Source of the DNA: Harmothoe impar
Taxonomy: Eukaryota; Annelida; Polychaeta; Phyllodocida; Polynoidae
Reading direction: 5' to 3'
Length of the DNA stretch: 64,000 nt
NCBI GenBank assembly: GCA_947462335.1
Contig: OX381704.1
Coordinates: forward strand, 47,000,942-47,064,941
The number at the start of each line of letters is the position of its first letter. Position 1 is the stretch's first letter. Below are positions 34,843-45,424 of the stretch, piece by piece. The notes below the pieces were generated by a model. That model had not been told where the DNA came from and did no database searches. It worked only from the letters and a program-made list of their open reading frames with translations. The translations under genes were made by a program, and so were the position numbers.

Positions 34843-37800
34843 CTATGTAGGCCTATCATGCTCCGTCAGTCTAGACATAGGCCTACACGGTTCATGTATT
34901 TCTATGTTATCAAAATTAGAACAAATTACCATGATAACTCTATCAAACATGAGAACTGATGCACCCTATAACATCTTAAGTTGTCATAGTCAACTGTAAC
35001 ATAACATATAACAAGCAGGGATATCCATAGAACAGTGGTTTAGGAGAGGATGTGCCTACCTGAAGTCCATGGACCATTCAAATTTGAATCCTAACTGTTT
35101 CCTGTGACATCATCAATTTGTGTGATCCACATAAAGTCACTCCTGACTATCTTTATGACTAATATGTGACTAAGTTGTATAGTTCCCTGACCACGGGGGT
35201 CAAAATATGATGGTATAATCAGTACTGACTATAGGTTTTATTATCAGTGTAGTTGGTAACAATCTTGCCCCCTGATGTTTGACCTATACACCTGCAGTAT
35301 GCATGTGCTGCCTTCTCGTATTATCAGCCTTGAACTAATTAGCCCCTCCCCCTAAATACTGTGTGGGCATTCACTCTGATTCCCGCCACAGATTGAGATT
35401 TGCTACAATTTTGTACATCCCCACAAGCAGCCGATATGTTGCAAATATTGAGTGCTTTGTCTCAGAAAACAGTACCGGTAATAGAGCTTATCACGCTGAT
35501 ATGTCACCCCTTTATAGAAAATGTACAGAACATGTAATAGCTGGTAAACACAATTATCATGAAGTATTTTCTTCCCGCCACAGAAAGATCAATAGTTGTA
35601 TTTTTAAACCTTCTAGTATGATATAGAGGGGCCTACTATGCCACATTATGTTTGCTCTGCTTAAAGAAAAACAGATGGTGAACTCATAAATGTTAATTTT
35701 ATGCTAGACTTGGAGGAGGTCTAAGGAGGTCAAGTTGCTGCTTTAACCTGACTTACTAAAAGTTGATATACTTCTATTGTTACATAATAAGGAAGAGATG
35801 AAATAAAATCAATTACGCATATATATAGCTTGCTGGCTTAACCTGCCCTTTATTACAATAAGTATATACTATATATTTTATGTAGTCAATTTAGCAGTAA
35901 ATTTTGATAATTGCCTGCAGGCTCTCATCAGTAGCTACAGATTTGGATATGACAAAACGATGACTATTTATGAAAACTGTTGCAGGGCTCAACATTATGT
36001 GCTAATTAGTAGTTGGCTGGGATGAATTTGCAGTGCCTAGTTTAAAGTACCAAGGAGCTCTTATTGCTGGATGCAAATTGCAGAGCTGCAGAAACACAAA
36101 ATATATTATATTGGACAGCTAATGCAGGCCATACAGGCAATGTATTTTAAATGTACGCTCTCGTCAACATAAACGGGCATTTGTAGGGATACCACATATG
36201 GGACTGAACTAGTCACTTGCAATGGTGTTATCAAAAAATCACCTGGGGATATGGGCCTTATCAACATTGAAAATATCTCAAAATAAACGGATAAATTGTA
36301 CTTATCAAGTCGCAGACACATGTGGTATGAACATTTCCTAAAATTGGCAGGGGTGCAGGGACCCTACCCACCTCTGGGGCACCAGCACCACTTGGGCTCA
36401 CACCCCAGGGTTTCTGCTTCCCCACTGCCCTCAACTAGTTGCGCTGGTGGTTCAAGGGATAGGTGTGAGGACACAGACTATATTCCCACTGCAGTAGAAT
36501 TGGCAGACCCCCCCCCCCATAACATACGTGTACACATACACAGCAGATTAGATGCTACACTGCAGCCCACTACAAACCTCCCCTATTAAAGATGCATTAT
36601 ACATGTACCAGCTAAATTTTACCCATTTTCCATCACGGTAATCCAAACATTATGCATTTATTGTAGTCATATTCCCGGATGGTCAAACAGATTGGCTGTA
36701 TATTTTCTGTTAAAATAAGAATCCAACCTGTCAGAAATATAAAGGAGAGCCAACACAAAACCGGATAACATGACAGCATCTGGTATGCCGCCAAGGTCTT
36801 GGGCCTCTCTTGATTGGATATGCTAATAAGGCTTGAGGCAGCCCCCTTTCCCAGCATAGGCAATTGCCCCCCTTTACACCTGGCCACAGACACATGCTCC
36901 CAGGTGGGGATCAAAAATTATACCCTTTCAGTATATAGACCACACATGGGGATCGTACAAATGAACAGTATTGCCTAAGGATAGTGTGGCTGGGAAAATC
37001 CCTTCTACCTCAATGTGGGGCGTAAAGATGAGAGATGAGACGTCAGTTGTAGAAGTTAGTATCTTTTATTAATAATAATATTAATATCAGAGTACCAGTC
37101 ACTAGGGCTCAGTATAGATAGTAGTAGGTTATTAAGTGATTTCCTCCTCCATCTGACCGGGGTATAAGTACAGGTGCCCGTCAGGTGGAGGAGGTGCCCA
37201 TGTGACCGGAAGTAGATGTAACAGTGGTTTTCATTGGATAATATACATTTCACCTTTGATTGGATAATCATATATTCATGGCTTTAACATGTGGCGTGCG
37301 CTGGACTTCGGGTGGGGGAGCCGGTGTCCAGTGCATTATGGGTAATGGATTACATAATAGGTAGCATGTACACGTGGGGGCTTTGTCGCCCACCTCCACG
37401 TGGCCTCCAGCCAGCTCAATTGGTCTGGTGGTGCCATACTGATGAGGGTGTACAGATTATAGCATTGTTTTGTGTGTTGACAGCTAATCCTTGGGGTCAA
37501 CATATAGTTCACTTGTTTGTGTGTAGGGGAGCGGTCGGTGCCTCGGCGTCTGGAGGGCCGACCATTACCTTTGTATAGGGGGATAAGGGTCTGCTTGTGT
37601 TCTATAGATTAATTATGCATGGGGGAAAACTTGGCTTGGCTAAATGAGAAATAGGTATGTCTGGCGTCTAGGTGAACTTTGATGGACATATGGATTGAAA
37701 ATATGTATAAAGTATTGTGCGTATTACAAATAATAGTAAATATGAATATTAAATAATCATAAATCATAACTATGACGTAATATGACGTAATATTACGTAA

Positions 37801-38135
37801 TACAATTGATGAAGGTAAAATAAGGGGTTTTGTGGCATGACAATAGGTGCCCTTGAAGTAAGGGGAGCACTATAGGTCCTCACTGCATGGTTGATTCTAC
37901 CCTAAAATTATCTGTCGATTTTTCGTTTGCATTGTACATGTAGAGTAGCAAACACCTAAATATTTAGTCTAGTTGCACCATTCTTCCACGTGACCATTAT
38001 GTGGTATGTTGTCACTCACAATTCGCTCTAGGAATCAGGGGTAGGATCCTGAAAGTAGTGCCATTAATTTAATACTCAATTGGAAAGAAAAGGAGGCAAG
38101 GGCGATTGGACAGCAGGCAATGAGGCCTGACATAG
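34843..38135. other. Intergenic
   Basis: 3.3 kb without a supportable gene. Open frames at 36296-36589, 36633-36914 and 37291-37578 lie in C/G-rich DNA with no domain or splice context. TGACGTAATA-type words cluster near 37770-37800. Confidence 0.3.
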
Positions 38136-38295
38136 TAGGTGAGTTCGGTATCATGTTTTTATTGACCGGATCTACCAGCCTGTCTACTAACTGAGGACAC
38201 CCCTCACAAAGAACAAGGTTCTTGTGAGGGGTGGCCTGAGGTAGTAGGCAGGCTGGTAGATCCTGCCAATAAAAACCTGATACCGAACTCACCTA
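38136..38295. mobile_element. Near-perfect foldback MITE
   Basis: TAGGTGAGTTCGGTATCA at 38136 is mirrored by TGATACCGAACTCACCTA at 38295. The pairing continues inward through TTTTTATTG, GGATCTACCAGCCTG, CACCCCTCACAA and AGAAC to the centre. The whole 160 bp can fold into one long hairpin. Non-coding. Confidence 0.85.
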
Positions 38296-39399
38296 TTAAT
38301 AGCCTTCAGTTTCAGAGTGGTACTCAACAGTGATACAGCCAACTGAGTAGGGTGAAGTACAGTGAAGTGACTTTTCACAACTTGTGAAATATGTACCCAA
38401 GCTGGCCCCAACTCATCCTCGGACAGGCCCGAGCGACATCGCTGGTATTTGAGGGGCCATGGCCACGTCACTTCCCCCGTATATTGGGGGGGGGGGGGGG
38501 ATTCCTACACGGTACCCATCTGCACTTTTAATACAACAGCACCAAGCGCACAGGAACAATTTAAACAGCAACCTTTGGTGCCAGCGATGACGCTCGGAAA
38601 CAGAGGTCGAGGTGGGGCCAGCTTGATATGTACCTGGTATTGAGACTAGGTTGCAATTGGAAGGCTGGTGTTGGGGATAGGGTTGGTTCTTATTGCATTT
38701 AGGGGATGGGGTTGGCACAAGGATCTATGCATATCATTAACCTGCCCACACTGCACTGAGTGAATTGTCAGTGTGAAGTAACCACACAATTTCAACACAC
38801 TGATAGGGAGTGTGGTATTTACACTACACTACTGCCCCACATTACCCCCACAAGGCCTTATAAACAGTGTTGCACTTTACCCATTGCCACTAGCTATAAT
38901 TGGCAAGTATATCGCAGCCAGCTAGGTGTCAGGAGTCTACCAGGCTACCAATCGGTATGGTATTACAGTGTCATCAGCCCCAATACACCCCCATAGCGGC
39001 GGCATACATCCCGACTATGATCTTGGATTAGTTGGTTGGAATTATCAGACATGTATAAACATGTCTAGAGTTTCCTCATGTGTCCCCAATCGCTGGTGAT
39101 CCCTGTGAATAGAGGGCTCATAATACCAATATTTGGGTGGGGGTGGGGGTGGGGGGTGGCAGTAATGGCCCCGTGCAGGTTTATTAGTTTATTCAAAGCC
39201 TTGCTCTGCTTCGTGTACATGACACTAGGTGGCAGCACTCCCGCTCTTATCTACTGACAGGACTGTGTTGGCAACCTGGTACCAGAACCTAGTCCGCCGT
39301 GCGTCCGCCGTACTGGGGCAGCCGTCTTAAAGGCGCAGATCTCGGTGCCCCTCCAGCAACAGTCGGAGTGGAGCCGGGACAGGTACTTAGCCCTATTAC
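38296..39399. other. Intergenic
   Basis: Overlapping frames on both strands at 38289-38718 have no domain. A G-run lies at 38487-38500. The last part (39360-39394) carries copy 2 of the CAGTCGG..GGACAGGTACTTAGCCCT repeat. Confidence 0.3.
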
Positions 39400-39921
39400 T
39401 TGGAGGGCCAGGATGACAAAATGTTGATATTTAACTTTAGATTGGTGTGGACACCAATACTCTTTCTGAGGGTTGTAAAAGGGTAATTTGAGGGTGCTGA
39501 TTCCAAATCTGCCATGTGTAAAGGGATATCTGTGTCGCATCAAGGTCAAATTTAAGGTCAAAGGTCAAAATATTATGTGAAAATGAGGCTGAAATGAGTA
39601 CACACATTTTGAAACAAATATAGAAATATTAAAGGTGAAGCTCACATCTGTTGATCAGTTGATATATACTACCAGTACACGACTTAGTGATTGCAAATAC
39701 ATTAGAATAAACCATTTCCTTTAACTGCTATTACCCTGATAAAACTGTTAAAGGTTTATTAATTGATATTGACCTTGTATTTGATCTTGTTGCGACACAG
39801 ATATCACTTTACACATGGAAGATTCGGAATCAGCACCCTCAAATTATACTAATACACCTTTCAGACCAAGTATTGGTCCCCACACCAAGCCCCCTTCACA
39901 TTGTCAGCCTGGCCCCCAATT
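39400..39921 (-). mobile_element. Long-TIR element carrying DR1 sites, copy B
   Basis: Same family as 10885-11580 but in opposite orientation and shorter. The arms share GATATTTAACTTTAGATT, TTTGAGGGTGCTGATTCC and CACTTTACACATGG-type blocks with copy A. The right end is GCCTGGCCCCCAATT. Non-coding. Confidence 0.85.
39555..39567 (+). promoter_or_regulatory. Perfect DR1 half-site pair in TIR
   Basis: AGGTCAAAGGTCA occurs again at the equivalent place in copy B, preceded by TCAAGGTCA-like sequence, as in copy A. The site is thus a property of the element's arms. Confidence 0.4.
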
Positions 39922-40173
39922 GTATGTTCTCATTGAAGATATACGGGTCGGGAGGTCAGTCTACATCGAATAATCGTTAGCTAGTTTGAATTCAGATGCT
40001 CTGTTCCGTTCTTTGGAACAAAACAATATAAAAATTGCTTCTATTTGGTTCATGTATGTGTTACTGTAAGTTTTACTGGTCTCATACTAAGTCATAGCAG
40101 CTAACCACACTACCAATTGCAAGTATTAGTGCCTTGGTTGTATGGCATCAAGTAAAGCAGGGTATAAAACAAG
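39922..40173. other. Intergenic, left flank of large element
   Basis: No feature recognised. Confidence 0.35.
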
Positions 40174-40179
40174 TACCCT
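40174..40179 (+). repeat. Target-site duplication (left)
   Basis: TACCCT directly abuts the left TIR. The same six bases directly follow the right TIR at 49864-49869. The flanks beyond these six bases differ. Confidence 0.85.
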
Positions 40180-40356
40180 AGTAGTATAGTATGTATCGGA
40201 ACGGGACTATAGTTAACTACTGTTTATTACTCAATCGACATGCAGCCAATCAGAGGCCTCCATTTGGTCACGTGACCCCCTCATTTGCATAATTACGTAA
40301 TAGGCCACGCCCCCTCATTTGCATAATTACGTAATAGGCCACGCCCCCTTGATCAC
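40180..40356 (+). repeat. Left terminal inverted repeat
   Basis: 177 bases identical to the complement of 49687-49863 except for one base seen (ATGCAG versus CTGCAG in the CAATCGAC..GCAGCC region). It contains CCAATCAGAG, TCACGTGACC, two ATTTGCATAATTACGTAA blocks and two GGCCACGCCCCC blocks. Confidence 0.9.
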
Positions 40357-40680
40357 CAGCCAATCAGAGGCTTCCATTTGGTCACGTGACCCCCTCATTT
40401 GCATAATAGGCCACACCCCCTTGATCACGTGACCCTTTCATTTGCATAATAAGCCACGCCCTCTTGATCACCAGCCAATCAGAGGTCGCCATTTGGTCAC
40501 GCGACCCCCTCATTTGCATAATAGACCACGCCCCCTTGATCACGTGACCCCTTCATTGACATGATAGACCACAACAACATCACGTGACTATCTTTGTTTG
40601 TAAACAACACCACGTGGCTCTCTTTGTTTGTAAACAACACCACGTGGCTCTCTTGTTTGTAAATAAGACCTACTAAGTTT
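40357..40680 (+). promoter_or_regulatory. Left array of promoter-type motifs
   Basis: The TIR motifs continue as a diverging array. With the TIR, the ATTTGCAT octamer starts at 40283, 40317, 40397, 40440 and 40512. CACGTG occurs repeatedly, CCAATCAGAGG at about 40249, 40362 and 40474, and KLF-like CCACGCCC between them. At the inner end the fork-head-like palindrome TGTTTGTAAACA occurs at 40595 and 40625, each followed by CACCACGTGGCTC. The array leads to the 3' side of the gene at 40726, so it does not look like that gene's own promoter. Confidence 0.6.
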
Positions 40681-40725
40681 AGGCATAGGTAACAGCAGTG
40701 TTTGTAAATAACGCCTACTATGTTT

Positions 40726-42126
40726 TCAGTCATAGGTGTCTAGAGCAGCAGCAGCAGCAGCATCTTCAGCAGCAGCAGCAGCAGCAGCCGCGTCATAAGT
40801 GTCTAGAGCAGTAGCCACGTCATAGATGACTAGTGCAGCAGCAGCAGCAGCATCTTCAGCAGCAGCAGCAGCAGCAGCAGCATCATAGGTGTCTAGAGCA
40901 GGAGTAGCAGGAGTGTCATAGGTGTCTAGAGCAGTGGCAGCAGCAGCAGCAGCAGCATCATAGGTGTCTAGAGCAGGAGTAGCAGGAGCGTCATAGGTGT
41001 CTAGAGCAGTGGCAGCAGCAGCAGCAGCAGCATCATAGGTGTCTAGAGCAGGAGTAGCAGGAGCGTCATAGGTGTCTAGAGCAGTGGCAGCAGCAGTAGC
41101 AGCAGCGGCAGCAGCAGTAGCAGCAGCAGCATCAACAGTATCTTCAGCAAAAGCAGCAGCAGCCGCGTCATAGGTGTCTAGAGCAGTGGCAGCAGCAGTA
41201 GCAGCAGCGGCAGCAGCAGTAGCAGCAGCAGCATCAACAGTATCTTCAGCAAAAGCAGCAGCAGCCGCGTCATAGGTGTCTAGAGCAGCGGCAGCAGCAT
41301 CTTCAGCAGCAGCAGCAGCAGTAGCAGCAGCGGCAGCAGTATCTTCAGCAGCAGCAGCGTCATAGGTGTCTAGAGCAGCAGCGTCATAGGTGTCTAGAGC
41401 ATCAGCCGCAGCAGCAGCAGCATCTTCAGCAGCAGCAGCAGCGGCAGCAGCAGCCTCATCAGCAGCAGTAGCAGCAGCAGCAGCAACATCTTGAGCATCA
41501 ACAGCAGCTTCAGCAAAAGCAAAAGCCCGTAACTTAGCATCATGGGCATCAGCTATAGCCGTAACAGCGACACTGCGACTAGCAGAAGCAAAACAGGCTA
41601 TTTGTTTAGCAGCTGTACAAGCATTAATAGCATTAGCCCTAGCAGCAGCCGCAACAGCGGCACTTTTAGCAGGCGTTGCAGCATCAGTAGCAGCAGCATC
41701 GGTAGCAAGAGCGGAAACAGTAGCAAAAAGATTAGCAGCACGAGCAGCAGCGGCGAGAGTAACAGCAACGTTGTTAGCAGCATGGGCAACTTCGTATGCT
41801 GCATGTGTAGCACGAACAGCGATACGAGCTTCACGTTTTGCACGAGCAGCAGCATTAGCTGCAGAAGTAGCCCTCACACTTTCCAGCCACCCGTACGAAT
41901 CTTGATAAAAACCAACTTTTGCACGAGCAGCAGCATTAGCTGCAGAAGTAGCCCTCACACTTTCCAGCCACACGTACGAATCTTGATAAAAACTAACCTC
42001 CACCTTGCTACTTGTTGACTCATCAGTAAACATGGACGTCTCCTCATGTGGTGTTGTCGCGGCTCTGTAGTAGTGTTGGGATTGCTCACATTCGGTAGAA
42101 CGTAGAGTGATTCCTGATGACGCCAT
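40726..42126 (-). CDS. Alanine-rich LDTYD-repeat protein (466 aa), cargo gene
   Basis: A single uninterrupted frame of 466 codons from an ATG in good context (AGCATGG). Residues about 1-45 are ordinary and polar. There follow two tandem 25-residue repeats, each built on FYQDSYxWLESVRATSAANA. An alanine-rich region with varied A, K, R and D residues runs to about 215. The C-terminal half is poly-alanine interrupted by about a dozen exact LDTYD units and AED pairs, and the protein ends LDTYD. Alanine is coded by all four GCN codons in the non-repetitive part, which suggests selection for alanine rather than simple GCA expansion. No signal peptide or membrane segment. Long helices are expected. 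I know no family; it superficially recalls alanine-rich structural or antifreeze-type helices. Function unknown. Confidence 0.7.
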   Translation of the reverse strand: MASSGITLRSTECEQSQHYYRAATTPHEETSMFTDESTSSKVEVSFYQDSYVWLESVRATSAANAAARAKVGFYQDSYGWLESVRATSAANAAARAKREARIAVRATHAAYEVAHAANNVAVTLAAAARAANLFATVSALATDAAATDAATPAKSAAVAAAARANAINACTAAKQIACFASASRSVAVTAIADAHDAKLRAFAFAEAAVDAQDVAAAAATAADEAAAAAAAAAEDAAAAAADALDTYDAAALDTYDAAAAEDTAAAAATAAAAAEDAAAAALDTYDAAAAAFAEDTVDAAAATAAAAAATAAATALDTYDAAAAAFAEDTVDAAAATAAAAAATAAATALDTYDAPATPALDTYDAAAAAAATALDTYDAPATPALDTYDAAAAAAATALDTYDTPATPALDTYDAAAAAAAAEDAAAAAALVIYDVATALDTYDAAAAAAAAEDAAAAAALDTYD

Positions 42127-42424
42127 GCTGAAGGTGGTTGAAGAAGTGTGTGGGACTCATGTTTCACTCTCGCTTATGTACTAGGCTCCGAGATAAGCTT
42201 CTTAACTCAGGAGGAAAACTCTCACTAGGAAGGCGACCGGCTGTCTACCTGTGTAGGCGCGGGTTCGTTACATCTTTAATCCTGTTCGACCCTCCGAGGA
42301 AATACATGAAAAAACAAAAGACTCGAATCCGCAGACAGTAGGAAGCTATAAGGAGCTTAACTCGTGTTTGATTTAAGCTGTCTACCACACGCACGCGCTT
42401 GTAGTCACAGCTAGAGTGGCAGAC
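42127..42424. promoter_or_regulatory. 5' region of the alanine-rich gene
   Basis: The region upstream (on the minus strand) of the 466-codon frame. A short out-of-frame upstream ATG frame beginning MSPTHFFNH lies just ahead of the main ATG. No clear TATA box was found. The small + strand frame 42138-42341 is taken as a shadow. Confidence 0.3.
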
Positions 42425-42990
42425 TTCTGTCCGCCCGCTGGCGCATGACAATCGGCTTTAGACACCCCCTGTAGTTTGTTTTTTTGCATACACAGTTGAC
42501 TAGCATCTTAAGCTCTTACTCAGCTATAAGCCCATATACATGTAACGCGCATTACTCTTCTCTATGGTAATTATCAGATCGATTTAAGGGTGGAAAGGGC
42601 TTAGGTGATGTAGATCCCTCTCTAGCTGAAAACAGGCTTAGACTATAGCATGTAGGCAGCTGGCCGCGTTAAACACCCCTGTAGTTTTTTGTATACACTC
42701 TCGATCCCCTCTCTAGGTGAAAACAAAAGCTTAGAAGATGAGGTGATCCGGCCACTGGCTGGCGCGTCACACCTGGCGTTAATCACCCCCTGTAGGCTTT
42801 GTATACGCTCTCTAAGTGAAAAACAAAAAAGCTCCCTCCACGGGCTGGCGCGTCACACCTGTCGTTAAAACGCCCCCTGGAGTCTTAGTATACACAGGTG
42901 CCCCGCCTTATCTATCTATTCACCAGCTATAAGCCCATATACGCGTACATGCGATTTTTGATACCCTCTCTGGAATAGGGTGGGGCTCAA
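42425..42990 (+). repeat. Diverged tandem repeat, about four units
   Basis: Four imperfect units share CTGGCGCGTCACACCTG, GTTAAWCACCCCCTGTAG, TTTGTATAC and CTCTCTAGGTGAAAACAAA. They begin near 42437, 42660, 42757 and 42844. AGCTATAAGCCCATATAC also occurs at both edges. No coding capacity. Confidence 0.6.
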
Positions 42991-43025
42991 GGTGAAAACA
43001 AGATTAGTCCATTCGCTCTCTCAGC

Positions 43026-43034
43026 TATATAAAG
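43026..43034 (+). promoter_or_regulatory. TATA box
   Basis: TATATAAAG in a GC-balanced context, about 79 bases before an ATG that opens a short hydrophobic leader ending at a splice donor. It is the clearest core promoter in the element on the + strand. Confidence 0.5.
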
Positions 43035-43104
43035 AGCCTCAATTGTTCTTGCAACAGCACTTCACCACCGGTACACTATCAGTCACGAGGCAGATGTTTG
43101 CGGC

Positions 43105-43140
43105 ATGGGTCATACAGGTTACCTACTAATAGCGGTTTGG
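43105..43140 (+). CDS. Possible first coding exon with hydrophobic start
   Basis: ATG at 43105 opens MGHTGYLLIAVW and runs directly into a good donor, GTGAGT, at 43141. The hydrophobic run looks like the start of a signal peptide. It lies about 50 bases after the expected start site of the TATA box at 43026. A competing ATG at 43094 gives only a 10-codon frame. I could not find the next exon, so the product is unknown. If real, a spliced secreted or membrane protein would be encoded rightward within the element. Confidence 0.3.
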
Positions 43141-43774
43141 GTGAGTAGATCACTTTTTTTCCCCTAAAAAACAAAAAAAAAAACCCACTTATGACTCAGG
43201 TATGTATATGTAGCACTGTTAGTGTAAGTACACAGTAGAATCTACTGTACTATAGACTCGGCCCTCTGAAGACGGCGGAGCGCGTTAATGCGCGGGTCTG
43301 TGGCGGCGTCACTTGTTTTTTATTCTAACTAAAAAGTCAGAAGTCGATCTACGACCTATCAAAGACAAATTTGTGATAAGTTCAAACTAAATAAGACAGT
43401 TTGAGCGTCTCTTAGTCGCTGTCAAAGATGCGAATAACGAACGCGCTGAGGGCGGGGTTCAGGTCACGTATAGTTCCTTGCTCTTTCGTCAGATGGCGCC
43501 ACAATAGGGGATTTGTACATTCCTACGATGCTCGCGAACATTTCAACGCATAATGAGCTATATAGGCAACAAAGTGTGCTTCTGAATATATTAAAATATA
43601 AAAACAATTCAATATTGTGTATTTCTGATAGAAATGAGGCAGTTTCTTTGAATACCAACTAAACTATAGCGAGATGAAAAATACCACACCATATCTAAGG
43701 CTTTATAAAAGATACATAGGCAGAAACTCTCGCCGAGTAGGTAATCTGAAAAACGAACCAACTCGTTGTGCCAC

Positions 43775-43912
43775 AAGGGCCCCCACTCAACGGGGGCCTT
43801 TTGAGCTCAGGCATGTTGTTTCTCAACACTGGGTGTAATTAATTACGCCCATGTTGAGTAGCATGTACTAACCAACTGACAGTGTCAGTTGGTTGGCCCC
43901 TCTTTAGGGGCC
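43775..43912. repeat. Four consecutive hairpins, 3'-end-like
   Basis: In order: AAGGGCCCCC/GGGGGCCTT (43775-43800); CTCAACACTGGG with its inverse around GTAATTAATTAC (43822-43858); a perfect 25-base palindrome AACCAACTGACA-G-TGTCAGTTGGTT (43870-43894); and GGCCCCTCTTTAGGGGCC (43895-43912). Directly after comes ACACAATAAATAAAG. The last hairpin followed by ACACA and a purine-rich stretch recalls the 3' stem-loop of replication-dependent histone mRNAs, though the stem is one pair longer and the loop differs. AATAAA offers an ordinary alternative. Confidence 0.6.
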
Positions 43913-44480
43913 ACACAATAAATAAAGAATAGAGACCTAAGGGAACGTTCACAAACGTCTCCCCTGCCTACGGGGTGGGTGGGTCTTTGGGTTTAGTGAC
44001 AAAACAGTGACATGTCAGTTCTCTTTTTTTTTTCCAAGTCTACATATTATTTATGATTAAAAAAATTTAAAAAAAAACCCACGCTAATAAAGTGCGCTGA
44101 TCAAAAACTGAATAGAAAAATAACCAAAAATAGGTTGGTAGCTGATCGGTCGTTGTCACACGGTGCAGAAAATTTACTGCATATCGGACCAGGGGATAGT
44201 CTGGCAGCGACCCGCCACCCCGTCCACAAGCTGTGTACAGCACCCCGTTTTTCTTTGTCCATATTGGCTAAAAAAAAACGGGACATTGTTGACTTGGCTA
44301 TTTTACCCGTCTGGGTCTTATTATTTAAACACCTCGTGTTGACCCTGTGGGGCAGCGGGTACATGGAATAAACGTGTCCAAGTGCACGCTATCTAACACA
44401 TAACCGAAGGTTACTGAGTTATGTAATAATAGTTATGTAATAATAACTGACCTAGGAGGTCGCCAGTCAGTTTGCCGTGA

Positions 44481-44658
44481 TTATTTTGACACACTCTCAG
44501 TTACTCGTAGCACATCTAATACATAATTAGACTCAGCCTCATATAAGACAGTCTCGGCCACGCAGGCTGCATATCGGACCAGGGAGATAGTCTGGCAGTG
44601 ACCCACCAGCCCGTCCACAACCTGTGTACAGCACCCCATGTCTCTTTGTCCATATTGG
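44481..44658 (-). CDS. Terminal-exon copy A (58 codons)
   Basis: After a run of T and TAG on the minus strand, the exon continues for one base plus 58 codons to a TAA. It has the blocks QVVDGLVGHCQTISLVRYAA, VLYEAESNYVLD and LRVTESVSK. Copy B has the same length and differs at only a few residues. Two adjacent cysteines and a third after HC are conserved. Domain unknown. No donor exon has been identified, so it may be expressed only as part of a longer spliced product. Confidence 0.35.
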
Positions 44659-44878
44659 CTAAAAAAAAACCACAAAAAAACAGGTCATTGTTGACTTTGG
44701 CTATTTTACCCGTCTGGGTCTTATTATTTAAATCACCTCGTCTTGACCCTGTGGGGCAGTGGGTATATGGAATAACCGTGTCCAAGTGTACTCTATCTAA
44801 CACATAACCAAAGGTTACTGAGTTATGTAATAATAACCACCCTATGATCCTATGAAGGCGCCAGGCAGTTTGCCGTGA

Positions 44879-45056
44879 TTATTTTGACATACTCTCAGTT
44901 ACTCGTAGGGTATCTAATACATAGTTAGACTCAGCATCATATAAGACAGGCTCGGCCACGCCGGCTGCATATCGGACCAGGGAGATAGTCTGGCAGTGAC
45001 CCACCAGCCCGTCCACAACCTGTGTACAGCACCCCGTGTCTCTTTGTCCATATTGG
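44879..45056 (-). CDS. Terminal-exon copy B (58 codons)
   Basis: Identical organisation to copy A: acceptor TTTTTTAG, one base, 58 codons, TAA. Residue changes relative to A are few and conservative (VLYEAESNYVLDVLR versus VLYDAESNYVLDTLR). The frame upstream on the same strand is also open (beginning MLDRVHLDTVIPYTRC), which gives an alternative reading as an unspliced 106-codon frame from 45199. Confidence 0.35.
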
Positions 45057-45274
45057 CTAAAAAAAACCCCAAAAAACAGGTCATTGTTGACTTTGGCTAT
45101 TTTACCCGTCTGGGTCTTATTATTTAAATCACCTCGTCTTGACCCTGTGGGGCAGCGGGTATATGGAATAACCGTGTCCAAGTGTACTCTATCTAACACA
45201 TAACCAAAGGTTACTGAGTTATGTAATAATAACCACTCTATGATCCTATGAAGACGCCAGTCAGTTTGCCGTGA

Positions 45275-45424
45275 TTATTTTGACATACTCTCAGTTACTC
45301 GTAGGGTATCTAATACATAGTTAGACTCAGCATCATATAAGACAGGCTCGGCCGCGCCAGCCGCATATCGTACCAGAGGGATAGTCTGGCAGCAACCCGC
45401 CATCCCGTCTACAATCTGTGTACA
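45275..45424 (-). pseudogene. Terminal-exon copy C, acceptor missing
   Basis: The reading frame matches copies A and B (QIVDGMAGCCQTIPLVRYAA, then VLYDAESNYVLDTLRVTESM) to the same TAA. The array ends at its 5' side before the splice acceptor, so it cannot be used in the same way. The frame is nevertheless intact. The copy in unit 1 (44179-44268) has instead lost a base in the run before CCTGGTCC and is frameshifted. Confidence 0.4.

Noticed and set aside
36400..36480. Possible tRNA with box-B-like GGTTCAAGGG
   Set aside because: The only box-A-like sequence is about a dozen bases away, too close for a tRNA, and there is no cloverleaf.
41542..42018. 158-codon serine-rich + strand frame
   Set aside because: It is the opposite strand of the alanine-rich gene; GCN codons read backwards open a Ser-rich frame.
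43895..43912. Calling a true histone 3' stem-loop and hence a histone gene
   Set aside because: The stem is seven pairs with a CTTT loop rather than the standard six-pair stem, and no histone frame is present upstream on either strand.
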